Shown piece by piece: positions 51,561-62,527 of a stretch of DNA of 64,000 nucleotides (position 1 is its first letter; the number at the start of each line of letters is the position of its first letter). Made by a program: the position numbers and the translations under genes. Source of the DNA: Alnus glutinosa (lineage: Eukaryota > Streptophyta > Magnoliopsida > Fagales > Betulaceae). Location: the NCBI RefSeq assembly GCF_958979055.1, contig NC_084891.1, forward strand, positions 29,942,001-30,006,000, read 5' to 3'. The notes beneath the pieces were generated by a model that saw nothing but the letters and a program-made list of their open reading frames with translations, ran no database searches and had not been told where the DNA came from.

Positions 51561-51869
51561 GTTTTGGGTGTTTCGCTTGTAATTTATGGGTTGGACTCTA
51601 ATTACTTTACTTCCAAAACTATTTTGGGCATGCTTGGGTAATACATGTTTTGTGTATTGTCCCTAACCGTGCATAATTGACAAAATAAAACTCAGTGGGC
51701 AAATTCTATTTGTTTAGTATGAGAATAGCAGGTTTCTATTGTCTCTTATAATAGTTATCGATCAGGCTTAAACTCTTCACACTTATTTCACATTAGCTGA
51801 CTTAACGTGTTTTAAAGTGACTTTTCTATTTATTTTTTTTTTTAAATAAATACACAATGTCAATAAGTA

Positions 51870-51960
51870 TAAAATAAATGTGAAAGCAGCATTACTCTTG
51901 ACCTAAATGATGACAATTTGTTTTGGGGCTTTTTGAGCAGAGCTCCCATAGCACTATACT
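51870..51960. repeat. Leader-block fragment of duplication unit D
   Basis: AATAAGTATAAAATAAATGT through GCAGAGCTCCCATAGCAC matches 35375-35460 of unit B. It is cut on the right by the LTR remnant that begins near 51971. Confidence 0.6.
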
Positions 51961-51970
51961 CTCCATATAT

Positions 51971-52285
51971 TGGGGGATTTGATTTGAAAAATATATTGTA
52001 ATTATAATCAATCAAATCAATTTGATTTGATTGATTTATTTGTAACAAATTTGATGCTAATCAAATCACATGATTGATTATCATGTTTATCTATCCAAAT
52101 TCTCTTATAAATAGGAGTCTTTTGTATTGTGAAAAACATCAAAAGATCGAAATCAGAGTAAAATATAACTTTTTAAACTTTATCCTGTGAACGTAGGTCA
52201 TAGACCGAACGTAAAATCTTGTCTATTTTCTATTATTCTACTTTATTTTATTTTATCATTATATTTTCTTTCATGGTATCAGAGC
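51971..52285 (+). mobile_element. LTR retrotransposon remnant: LTR plus tRNA-Met primer site
   Basis: About 300 bases with a TATAAATAGG box (52105-52114), ending TTTCTTTCA at 52273. The primer-binding site TGGTATCAGAGC (52274-52285) follows immediately. No gag/pol frame follows and no second LTR is found, so the element is truncated. It differs in sequence from the intact copia element. Confidence 0.7.
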
Positions 52286-52679
52286 AATAGGCTAACGTCA
52301 ATGTTCAATCCAATAATCCTGTGAAATTTTATATTTTCTTGTATTTCATTTTTCTCTTGATAGTCATTATTTTGCATATCGCCTCACTTCAGATCTTGGA
52401 TAGTATTGACAAAACCAAAAACAAAAACAAAACAAAAAAACCACACAAGAAATCTCACTTCCCCGCAGATGTCTCTTCTTTTTGTATTGTTGTTGTTGTT
52501 TTTTTTTTTATTATTATTCTTTTGGTTTGTCTCTTTTTTCTTTTCTTTTTTTTGTGAAAAAAAAAAATGTTCTCAAGTTTTCTTTTCCTTTTCGTACTGT
52601 TCCTGTAGAAAAGAGACTCAAGTTTTCTCTTCTTTTTTACTGTTCTGCAAAAAAAAAAAAAGCCTTTTGGCCGTCTCAG
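52286..52679. other. Low-complexity pyrimidine-rich stretch, no gene
   Basis: T/C-rich runs with CTTTT words (52480-52650) give spurious open frames on both strands. It may be the leader of the truncated retroelement. Confidence 0.45.
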
Positions 52680-52765
52680 CACAAGCAAAGGCCATGGAGA
52701 TTTCGTTGAACTCATTGGGGTCAAGCCAGACCTGCCTCTTCCGCACTTGAGAAACTGTCCTCCAG
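52680..52765 (-). pseudogene. Fragment of ribosomal protein L19 (eL19) gene
   Basis: The minus strand encodes VWLDPNEFNEISMA, preceded in a second frame by FLKCGRG. Together they follow the start region of eL19, where the family reads LKCGKRKVWLDPNE then NEISMA. A single missing base separates the two frames. Homology ends after about 25 codons on both sides. This is a captured or retroposed scrap, not a gene. Confidence 0.6.
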
Positions 52766-53045
52766 CCACCAGCTCCGACGATATGCGCCGCCAGCAGCCC
52801 ATCCAGAACCACCAGGTGCATCTACTTCTCAGCCACCGTCCACCGCAGATCCATCCACCACCGCTCCGCCCCGTCTTACTCGCCGGAAAAAGCACCCAGC
52901 TTCCTCTCCAGAGAACCACCTCCGTGCGTCTTTCCTCCGTCATTCCGCCGCCATACAAGACCGCGCCGTCAGCCACCTCCAAATCCTCAGGCACCTTGCT
53001 GATCTCCTTGCCATACCATGTAGACATGCTGATGCTGTCTCATAG
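52742..53045 (+). other. GC-rich open stretch of unknown origin
   Basis: One plus-strand frame runs without a stop through PEPPGASTSQPPSTADPS, RLTRRKKHPASSPENHLRAS and HLQILRHLADLLAIPCRHAD to a stop at 53043-53045. Its GC content is far above its surroundings and it lies beside the L19 scrap. I do not recognise the product. It may be a captured gene piece inside the retroelement remnant. Confidence 0.35.
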
Positions 53046-53255
53046 TTTCAAGGCATAAGCCCTTATTTTCCTTGCTTTCAAGTGCCCTGGAGGCTAGGCG
53101 TAAATTTGTCGGTTCCTAGCTTGTTTCAAGTTAACCTGTCAAACCCTAAGAATTGTAAGGGCGACAGTGAAGGGTAAAAAAAAAAAAAAAAAAAGGTGAA
53201 ATACGAGAAAAGAAGAGCAGATTCTCGTTCAGAAAAAAAAAAAACAAAAACAATA

Positions 53256-53940
53256 TTATGAGGAAGAAGACCATTCTTATGCAGGAGGAATGGGATCCTC
53301 CTCACTTGTGAAGTGAAATAAAATGAGTTATTTTGTCGTCAATATTATATTTTACATATTTAATGGTGTGTATATTACTATATCTTGTCATATCTTTTAA
53401 AAATTTTAAGTGGTGACGAAAGATTATGTATACTACTAGAAACTTAGATACAACAAAATAACCCCTCAAAAAAAAAGAAAAAAAAAAAGATACAATAAAA
53501 TAATATTTTAATCATGAAATGACCTTTTTCTATTTCACTCAAAATGAGATCAAATTAATCTCACACAATATAATAATGCTATTGAATATTTTTTTTATTC
53601 TCTTAAAATTGATGTAACTTTTAAAATTATTATTAAATTTAAAATATATTATTAATAAATTTTAATATAATAATAATTTTAAAAGTCAAATCAACTTTCA
53701 ATGAAATAAGGCACTTGTGAGAAGAAAAATGTAAGAAGAAAGCCAATAGTCGTGTAGGCCTGAGACAGCTTGCGCCCAAGCCCACTATTATAAAACAAGC
53801 AAGGCTGTTCCTTTGTAGGGTGTGTAGGACATCCTTGAGGTGGGTATGGGCCGTTGGATATGGGTCATCAAAGGGTTCGGATTACATCATTACGAAGAAT
53901 TCTTGGGCACCAAAGTGATGAAGAAGTAAAAGGAACAGAA
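53256..53940 (+). pseudogene. Decayed copy of the XCP-like protease (unit D)
   Basis: Carries the same pieces as the unit B remnant: GAGGAAGAAGACCATTC at 53262, AGGCACTTGTGAGAAGAAAA at 53708 and TTGGATATGGGTCATCAAAG at 53854. It also carries the shortened MITE in the same place. It is closer to the unit B remnant than to the intact gene, so B and D share a decayed ancestor. Confidence 0.83.
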
Positions 53941-54422
53941 CAGATATTTTAAAAACTAATGACAACATCGCAAATGTGTTGCAAAGATTTTTCTGAAATA
54001 ATATTACATATGACATACAATTTATAGTGATAGTCTAATTAAGCATGATGCTTGTGATCAAATAAAACACACACCCACGTAAATATTAGAGACACAGAAA
54101 GACGGCTCTCTAGGCCACAGCAGCTTCATGGTTAATTGGGCGACGGATCGAGTGACCGCACACTAGTAGTAGCTGTAAGTCTTCTGCGCAAACACAGCTC
54201 TTTGGGTTCATCATGATCATTCTCATTCTCCTCTAATGATCTTCCCATAGTTTCAGGCGTGAGCAAAAATGTCACCACCGCTCCCAAAACACAAACTCCG
54301 GCAAGTATTACCCATGTGACAGTCATTCCAATTGGGTTGGGATCACCATTCTCCTTTTCATGAGTATGTAAAGCCAAGGAAAATCCAACGGAACCAATAA
54401 TTGCCCCCACCTTCCCATGGAA

Positions 54423-54961
54423 GGTTGATCTAAATCTTGCTGGAAAAAGCTCCGCGGGCACTATAAAGGTGGTGGTGTTTGGTCCGAAATTTGAGAAGAA
54501 AAAGATAAGGCCATAGAGGACCTTGAAACCAGCACCTGTGTGATGATCTTGCCAATGTAGCTTATAGGGTATCCCAATTGCCAAAGAAACCGCTGCCATG
54601 AAGAGAAAACCCATTGTTTGGATTCTGACTCTACCAACACGATCAATGAAATAGACGGTGAACCAGTAGCCCCAGAAATGATCTTGCCAGCAGCCCCAGA
54701 AATGCCATGACAAGTTGATCTAAATCTTGCTGGAAAAAGCTCCGCGGGCACTATAAAGGTGGTGGTGTTTGGTCCGAAATTTGAGAAGAAAAAGATAAGG
54801 CCATAGAGGACCTTGAAACCAGCACCTGTGTGATGATCTTGCCAATGTAGCTTATAGGGTATCCCAATTGCCAAAGAAACCGCTGCCATGAAGAGAAAAC
54901 CCATTGTTTGGATTCTGACTCTACCAACACGATCAATGAAATAGACGGTGAACCAGTAGCC
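54423..54961. repeat. Tandem duplication of about 291 bases inside PHT1 copy d exon 2
   Basis: TTGATCTAAATCTTGCTGG begins both units (about 54424 and 54715). Both run to GAACCAGTAGCC, with no difference noticed by eye over about 240 bases. Between them is a scrambled joint with CCCAGAAATGATCTTGCCAG and CCAGAAATGCCATGAC. The first unit also lacks the GCAGCCCCAGAAATGCC present in copy b. Confidence 0.88.
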
Positions 54962-55793
54962 TGGAATTGTGGAGCAGGCTGTGATAATTGCTTGGAGTTT
55001 TGCTAGTTCAAAAGCTTCTTGATAGGCATTTTTGTCTGTATACGGTAGATTTCCGTATATCTGAGGTTGGAAGAGATTGATGCTGTAAAAGACAATGTCG
55101 ACAAGAAACCATGAGCAGGAACAAGCGAACAAATCACGACCATGGTGACGAAAGAATTGCTTGGAGAAGAGGGGATAGGGTGGTTCACTTAGTGGCAGTG
55201 GGTTCTCTTCCGCAATCTGACTCATTGAAATTTCCAACACTTTCTCCATGTCCTTAGCCGCTTGGACCACATTTTGCTCCACCAAAGCTGTATATCTGGA
55301 GAAAAACGGAATGGCAAAGATTTCTCCCACTTTTTAATTTCCATTTATTAAAAAAAATAAAAAACAGCTTTTCTCTTTAAAAATAAAATAATAAATTTTC
55401 CTTTCGATTACCTTTACATTTCGTCATTTCTCATACATATATTTTACGCATTATATTTGCAAATTCACTATTAAATTAATGAGATCTAATGTGAGTATCA
55501 CAAATATATATGCGTGTGTGTATTATTTTTGTATCTCATAATCCATTCTTATTACCATTTAAACAAAATTTCCATGTAGAAAGTCTTTACCAAAAAGGGC
55601 CAGGTCGGCCCGTTTGACAACCCGGCCCCTCCCTTCCCCTTTTCTTATTTTCAGTTCTCCCAAAAAACATCAATTTCATAGCATTCTAATTTTATTTTAT
55701 TTTTCACTTTTTATATCACATTAACAATTTTTTATTATTATTTAAATAAAAAAAACCCATTACAATCATTTTTTACTACTATTAAAAAAAATA

Positions 55794-56636
55794 GGATAAT
55801 TGCACAACTAGTTCCTGGGGTTGTCCTAAATTATGAATTACTCTATGTGGTACAAAAAGTTCATGCATGGTCATTGTAGTAAACTATAATTACGAATAAG
55901 TCCTTGAACCCGTCTTTTGTCCACCAAGTTAACAGAATCTGTTAGTTTAACACGTTATATAAATAGTGAGACAACCTTTAAATATCATTTGTATTATAAT
56001 CCACTAACTGACTCTGTTAACTTGGTGGACGGATAACGGGTTCATTGAGTGATTTGTAATTAATTATAGTTTACCACAAGATCACAAAGACTTTCCATGA
56101 ACTTTTTATACCACATGAAGTGATTTGTAAGAGATAACTTCACAAAAGGGTATCGAATTATACGCCGTTTTGAGATAAGGGTACTGAACTAGCAAACGTT
56201 TCAAACTGAGGTATCCAAGTTTCTAAATGTCTCACATAATGGTACTTTGTTAAGATTTGCTGTTAAATCTTATAAAAATTCACAAAATACCATTGTATAT
56301 TTTTTTAAAAAAAAAATTTACAAAAATTTTCAAACATTCAGGCATAGGTATTTTGGAAATTTCGTTAAATTTTGACCAAAACCTAGATCCTAGCATTTTT
56401 TTCTTCTTTTTTTTCCTAAAAAAAATAGGGGTATTTTGGGTACTTCGTTAGGATTTAACGGTAAATTCTAACAGAGTACCCTTAAGTAAGACGTTTGAAA
56501 ACTTAGATACTCCAGTTTGAGACGTTTACTTGTTCAGTACCCTTATCGCAAAACGACGTATAATTCGATACTCTTTTATGAAGTTATCCCGATTTATAAT
56601 TTAGGTCAACCCCATAGACTAATAATACAATCATCC
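55794..56636. mobile_element. MULE-type inverted-repeat element in the copy d intron (outer of a nested pair)
   Basis: The ends GGATAATTGCACAACTAGTT and the inverse of GGATGATTGTATTATTAGT share GGGGTTG-CCTAAATTAT inward. The flanks AAAAAAATA and AAAAAAACA agree at 8 of 9 bases. The element is interrupted by the one at 56131. Confidence 0.65.
56131..56590. mobile_element. 460-bp MULE-type element nested in the outer element
   Basis: Starts GAGATAACTTCACAAAAGGG and ends with the near-inverse CTTTTATGAAGTTATCCC. Inverted homology extends about 120 bases per arm. The flanks GATTTGTAA (56122-56130) and GATTTATAA (56591-56599) match at 8 of 9 positions. Confidence 0.8.
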
Positions 56637-56814
56637 AAAAAAACAAAAAAATTGCATCAAGTATAAGGAGAAGGTGTTGCCAAATGGACCAACGTCCGAC
56701 CAACAAGCTGCATTGATTTTACGTTGGTATTCAATTCCTTCACCAACAAGCTTTCCTATTTTAATCCAATTTACTAAATTAATGTGTGTTTAAGATATAT
56801 ACGATTAGTATGTG

Positions 56815-57050
56815 CATTTTCAAAATTTTATATCAACAACTTGTTTAAGAAAACATGTAAAAAGTTTAAAAATAAAAGAACATATATAAACAAAATGCGT
56901 TTACCTTGCAGTTTCAAACATCATATGGGGCGTCGGAGATATTAACGTTTATTTTCAAAATTTTATATCAACAACTTTTTTTAAAAAACATGTAAAAATT
57001 TTAAAAATAAAAGAACTTATATAAACAAAATACGTTTACCTTGCAGTTTC
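56815..57050. repeat. Tandem duplication spanning the copy d exon 1 / intron junction
   Basis: TTTTCAAAATTTTATATCAA through ACCTTGCAGTTTC occurs at 56815-56915 and again at 56953-57050. A scrap of exon-like sequence (ATCATATGGGGCGTCGGAG) lies between. The donor splice site is therefore present twice. Confidence 0.7.
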
Positions 57051-57971
57051 CGGCATCATCATACGCCAATAGAACGTTAACGCATGCACTACAAAAATGC
57101 ATGCATTTTGACGCGTGTTTACAGTACCCGTTACTGTAGATACGCGTCCAATTTGACACGTGTCTTTGGAGACACGTGTCTAATTGTACAGCCGTCACAA
57201 ATTGACACGTGTATTTAATACACGTGTCCAATTGGACACGTGTATTTAATACACGTGTCCAATTGGACACGCGTATTTCATACGCGTGTCCAATTGGACA
57301 CGTGTATTTAATACGCGTGTCCAATTGGACACGTGTATTAAATACACGTGTCAAACTATTTTTTTTCAAATATAATTTTTTTTTAATTAAATAGAATTTC
57401 AACAATTAGACACGCGTATTAAATACACGCGTCCAATTTGACACGTGTATTTAATACACGTGTCCAATTGGACACGTGTATTAAATACACGTGTCAAACT
57501 GTTATTTTTTTCCAAATATAATTTTTTTTTAATTAAATAGAATTTCAACAATTAGACACGCGTATTAAATACACGTGTCAAACTGTTATTTTTTTCCAAA
57601 TATAATTTTTTTTTAATTAAATAGAATTTCAACAATTAGACACGCGTATTAAATACACGCGTCCAATTTGACACGTGTATTTAATACACGTGTCCAATTG
57701 GACACGTGTATTAAATACACGTGTCAAACTGTTATTTTTTTTTTTCCAAATATAATTTTTTTTTTATTAAATATAATTTCAACAATTAGACACGCGTATT
57801 AAATACACGTGTCAAACTGTTATTTTTTTCAAATTTAATTTTTTTTATTAAATAGAATTTTAACAATTGGGAACGCGTATTTAAATACACGTCCCGAATT
57901 GGGCACGTGTACTCAGTACACGTGCCCAATTGTTTGGTTTCTCCCGGTTAAAAGTTTATTTTTCCCGCTTA

Positions 57972-57974
<3 letters not shown>

Positions 57975-58045
<71 letters not shown>
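57975..58045. repeat. Long (TA)n microsatellite in the G-box element
   Basis: Roughly 35 TA units in a row, followed by AT-rich sequence and a second TA run at 58088-58111. Confidence 0.9.
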
Positions 58046-58050
<5 letters not shown>

Positions 58051-58148
58051 TAAAATTCAAATAATATAATAATATAATAATAGATTAAATATATATATAT
58101 ATATATATATGTACATACAGATCGGAACCCATTTGGGTTCCGATCTGA

Positions 58149-58156
58149 ATTCTCTC

Positions 58157-58205
<49 letters not shown>

Positions 58206-58710
58206 CACAGTTTCGCCGGCCAACGTCCGGCCACCGCGCATCAGCCCTTCCCGCCGGTGAGACGCCCTCTCTCCACCTCTCTCTGCTCGGTACAGTGTTC
58301 TCGGTCTCTCTCTCTCTACCTCTCTCTCTCTCCCTCTCTCTCTCTCTCTCTCCCTCTCCGTCACAGCCGCAGCGGCCAGCTTCCGGCCACCGCGCATCCG
58401 CCCTTCCCGCCGGTGAGCCGCCCTCTCTCCAGCTCTCTCTGCTCGGTCTCTCTCTCTATCGCTCTCTTCCTCTCTATCTCTTTCTCTCTCTCTTCCTCTC
58501 TATCTCTTTCTCTCTCTCTCTCTCTACCTCTCTCTCTCTCTCTCTCTGTGTATCTCTCCCTATCTCTCTCTGCCTCTCTCTCAGTATCTCTATGTCTCTC
58601 TCTCTACTCTCTCTCCCTATATCTCTCTGCCTCCCTCTCTCTCTCTACTCTCTCTCCCTATCTCTCTCTGCCTCCCTCTCTCTCTGGATCTCTACGTCTC
58701 TCTCTCTCGA
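58149..58710. repeat. CT-rich microsatellite region with a duplicated GC-rich unit
   Basis: (CT)n blocks surround two units of about 170 bases (58202-58290 and 58357-58440 cores). The units share CCGTCACAG, CGGCCACCGCGCATC and CCCTTCCCGCCGGTGAG. The long Ser/Leu-rich frames here are translations of the CT repeat. Confidence 0.85.
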
Positions 58711-59903
58711 AAATAATAAAATTTGGAAAAAAAAAAAACAAAAATTTATTAACCCAAATAAATTTAAATAAACAATAACAAAATTAAATTGAAAAAAAAT
58801 TCCAAATTTGGAATTTAAATAAACAATATCAAAATCAATTTGGATTTTTTTTTTTAAAAAAAAAAACGTTTTGACACGTATATTTAAATACACGTGTCAA
58901 ACCGTTTTGACACAAATATTACAAATACACGTGTCAAACGGTTTGACACGTGTATTGCAAATACACGTGTCAAACGGTTTGACACATGTATTTAAATACA
59001 CGTGTCAAACCGTTTGACACGTGTATTTGTATACACGTGTCAAATTTGACACGTGTATTTCTGTACACGTGTCAAAATGTGCAATTAGAGTCTTGCACAT
59101 CTGACACGCGTAAGACGCGTGTCAAAATACTCGTGGCAAACATTTTGACACGTGTACAGTGCCGTACACGTGTCAAAATGCACGTGGCAATTTGACAATA
59201 TTTTTGTAGTGGCAGCTGGAATTGCCCCCAACATCAATATCAACCTCCATGCAATATCAGCCTTTTGGGGCGTCGGATCTGTCGTCGATATGTCCGATGT
59301 AGCATCAAATATCTTGCATACCACCATCGTGACCGTGGAAGCAGACAAAATCCCAAAGCCCTGCATGGTGAAAACTGCGGCCAGGAGTGTTCCACGTGTC
59401 CTCTTGTTAGCAAACTCCGACATGATGGTAGCCGACAAGGGATAGTCTCCACCAATCCCCAGTCCCAAAAAGAATCTGAACAACCCGAGACTGATCAAAA
59501 CACAGTTCCTCGTTGTACATATTGAAAACCCACATCCTATGGAGCTGAGCACCATGATCATCAATGCGGTCCCGTACACGCGGCGCCTTCCAAGTCGGTC
59601 GCCAAGCCAACCGAACACGAGTTGACCGATGGCAGTGCCCAAAAGAGCGATTACCAGCATAATTGAAGTGACGATGGGTGGGACGGCCTTGTAGTAGTAC
59701 TTCACGGAGTCGTGTTCCTTTTCAATGTTTCCATAGTATACACGTGCGATGAGTGCCATGATCAGAGGAATACAGAAGAGGTCGTAGGCATCGGTGAAGA
59801 GGCCCATACCGGCTATGACGATGGCCTTGAAGTGGTATAACTGAGTTGTTGCAGTGTCAAGGGCTGAAAGAACTTTCAACGCCATTCTTGGAAATTTTTC
59901 CAA

Positions 59904-60765
59904 GGTCTTTAGAGATATCGATCTCTCTTCCTTCTATTTAGCTTTTGTACTTTCCATACCAGAGGGAGAGGCTGAAATGCAGCATGCTTGACCTCCTCGC
60001 TTATAAACTGTGTCGTGCTTGTGGTGTTGGACTTTTGAGTCTGCATACGTACGCGTTGTAGTTTTGTAAGGTGCCAATTCCAATGATTCATGCCCTTCCT
60101 TCCTTCCAATTTCCAAATGAATAATTAATTTAAATAAAGTCACCGTCTTAATAAAATAAAAAATTATTGGGTGGTCCACCAATCTTTAGCACCTGAGAGA
60201 GGGATGAGGATTTTAGCAATTTGGATAACAATGGTAACACCCATGTCCGGATAGAATCAGATAGATAGCTCAGATAGGCAGGAAAATGATTTTTTCACAT
60301 TTCTTATGCACAATTTTTACATAATCAAGTTCCATTAATATGTCTGGATCGTATAAAAGTTGTACAAGAATTACCTCATCTTATTTGGACACATAAATTT
60401 TATATTTGGACAATAAATTGTTAAAGATCTTAATCCAAAATAAAATAGCCAATAACCTCTTGCTCTGAAGGAGATGATTCGCCATTAAAAGGTGTAGTTG
60501 GGATCATCGATCACCCCCTCACCCAAAGACGAAATTAAGTAATTCTTAAAAGACCTTAACTTTTTTCGTATGATTATCCACCTTCTGTAAGCACATAATC
60601 CCAAAGGCAAATAAGAAAATAAAAAATAAAAACAAAAATCATGGAGTAACTCATGGCCTCAAAGTACTTATCCTCTTATTAAAATATTAATTAAGCAATT
60701 AAATTTACTCTTTCTTATATAGAAGCCTAAATTTTTGAAATAAATAATAATTTAACATGGTATCA
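59904..60765. other. Proximal promoter of PHT1 copy d and interrupted DNA
   Basis: The region 59904-60120 matches the proximal promoters of copies a-c (AGGCTGAAATGC, ATAAACTGTGTCG, CCAATTCCAATGATTCATGC). From about 60140 to 60765 the sequence is not found in the other copies, and no gene is recognised in it. Confidence 0.55.
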
Positions 60766-62527
60766 CTACAAAAATACTGACAATTGGACGCGTGTCTACA
60801 GTACCGGTTACTGTAGACACGCGTCCAATTTGACACGTGTCTTATGAGACACGTGTCTAATTGTACAGCCGCCACAATTGGACGCGTGTATGTAATACAC
60901 GTGTCCAATTGGACACGCGTATTTAATACGCGTGTCCAATTGGACACGTGTATTAAATACACGCGTCTAATTTGACACGTGTATTTAATACGCGTGTCCA
61001 ATTAGACACGTGTATTAAATACACGTGTCAAACTGTTATTTTTTTAAATATAATTTTTTTTTATTAAATAGAATTTCAACAATTGGACACGCGTATTTAA
61101 TACGCGTGTCCAATTGGACGCGTGTATTAAATACACGTGTCCAATTAGACACGTGTATTAAATACGCGTGTCCAATTAGACACGTGTATTAAATACACGT
61201 GTCAAAATGTTATTTTTTTTCAAATATAATTTTTTTTTAATTAAATAAAATTTTAACAATTGGACACGCGTATTTAATACGTGTGTTCAATTGGACACGT
61301 GTATTAAATACACGTGTCAAAATGTTATTTTTTTAAAATATAATTTTTTTAATTAAATAAAATTTTAACAATTGGGGACGTGTATTTAAATACACGTCCC
61401 GGAATGGTGTAGGTAGGCGCGCGGGAGTTATCCCGCGCCCACCTGATGAGCATTCAAAAAGATTTTTTTTTTTTTTTTGTTTTATACAGTACTCTCGTTC
61501 GCTCTCTCTCTCTCTCTCTGCGCGCTCTCACCTCTCTCTCTCGCCTCTCTGTCTCTGTCTCTCGCGGGGTCACGCCGGAGGGCCGGCTGGGTCGCGGTTC
61601 TGGTATCCTCTCCTCACGGGTTTCGCTGGAAGATCACTGGAGCCGCCGGAAGTCAGTCGGGTTCCGTCGGACTGCAGCGTACCTGCTGGGTGGTTTCACT
61701 CGGAGGCAGTTCTGTAGGGCCCGGAACGGCTTTGCGCCGTTCCTGGAGTGGAACTCGGCGAGGTGGGGGCAGGGTTGGGTTCCCCTGAGCTCACCGAGCC
61801 GATCAGCCCTCCCTCTCACGCAGGTTCACAGCCACTCCAACCCACTCTCGATCTCTCACTCTCTCGCTCTCTGTCTCTCGCTCTCCGTCACTCTCTCTGT
61901 CTCTGTCTCTCGCTCTCTCTCACTCTCTCGCTCTCTGTCTCTCGCCTCTCTGTCTCTGTCTCTCGCTCTCTCTCACTCTCTGTCTCTCGCTCTCCGTACG
62001 TCAACACTGTCTCTCGCTCTATCTCTCTCTCTCTCGCCCTCTCTGTCTCTCGCTCTCTCTCTCTCTCTCTCGTCAATACCGGACCACCGGCCAGTTCTAA
62101 TTGGACGACCACCGGCCAGTTCTAAGTGAACCAGTTTCGAAACTGGTTATTTTAAAATATTGCTATTTAAAAGAAAATTGTTATTTAAATATTCTGCATG
62201 TGTCAATTTTCTTTTTTTTAAAGCAATACATTTAGCCACGTGTATGTATACACGTGGCTAACAATTTAGAATTTTTTTTTTTAAAAAAAGCAATTTGACA
62301 CGTGTATTAGAATACACGTGTCAAACCGTTTTGACACAAGTATTTTCATACACGTGTCAAACCGTTTGAGACGTGTATTCTAATACACGTGTCAAATTGT
62401 GCAGTTCGTGACATGCACATTTGACACGCGTATCACGCGTGTCAAAATGCACGTGTCTAACTGTTTGACACGTGTACGACACTGTACACGTGTCAAACTG
62501 CACGTGGCTATTTGCATGCATTTTTGA
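60766..62527. mobile_element. 1.8-kb G-box palindrome element, second copy, in the copy d promoter
   Basis: Starts CACTACAAAAATACTG and has the same plan as the 57087 element. Arrays of GACACGTGT/ACACGTGTC palindromes (about 23 CACGTG by hand count) flank a CT-rich and GC-rich centre (61497-62130). The right end GCATGCATTTTTGAGTTTC resembles the inverse of the partner's CACTACAAAAATGCATGC but has lost the last bases. No target duplication was found. Confidence 0.65.
61497..62130. repeat. CT microsatellite and GC-rich core of the second G-box element
   Basis: Simple CTCTCT sequence brackets a GC-rich 250-base segment (61565-61830). A direct repeat of GACCACCGGCCAGTTCTAA lies at 62082 and 62106. 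The open frames are repeat-derived except across the GC-rich segment, where I recognise nothing. Confidence 0.7.

Larger units (their letters stand above)
57087..59211. mobile_element. 2.1-kb CACTA-type non-autonomous element carrying G-box palindrome arrays, in PHT1 copy d exon 1
   Basis: The ends are CACTACAAAAA and its perfect inverse TTTTTGTAGTG. The host trinucleotide GCA is present on both sides (57082-57084 and 59212-59214), with two extra bases TG at the left. Both flanks are continuous PHT1 coding sequence. The arms hold repeated palindromes such as GACACGTGTATTTAATACAC; my hand count of CACGTG is about 33. The centre has a (TA)n run (57975-58045), CT-rich microsatellite (58149-58700) and two copies of a GC-rich unit containing CCGGCCACCGCGCATC. 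No transposase is encoded. Ends and 3-bp duplication fit the CACTA (CMC) superfamily. Confidence 0.8.
54110..59903 (-). pseudogene. PHT1 copy d, disrupted
   Basis: Exon 1 is in two parts, 59215-59903 and 57040-57084, separated by the G-box-array element. The two parts add up in frame and retain [21 protein letters not shown] and a GT donor. Exon 2 (from 55295) carries a tandem duplication of about 291 bases (54423-54961). Its junctions change frame after GAAGK, so translation ends in unrelated residues. The 3' end also has a stop slightly earlier than copy b (54132). The intron has grown to about 1.74 kb by nested MULE-type elements. The start [20 protein letters not shown] and the promoter are preserved. 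The combination makes a functional transporter very unlikely, although exon 1 would be whole if the element were absent. Confidence 0.9.

Noticed and set aside
52455-53027. 190-codon minus-strand frame with Gly/Trp-rich sequence
   Set aside because: It is the antisense of a GC-rich stretch running into A/T-rich homopolymer. Only the short L19-like part resembles a known protein, and it needs a frameshift.
58109-58778. Long Ser/Leu-rich open frames of 173-220 codons
   Set aside because: They are translations of CT microsatellite in two frames and have no domain. The same applies to frames at 61446-62129 and 49601-49973.
57110-59190. Regularly spaced palindromic repeats that look like a CRISPR array
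   Set aside because: The DNA is plant nuclear. The repeats are perfect palindromes of variable spacing inside a transposon with inverted ends, there are no unique spacers of constant length, and no cas genes are present.
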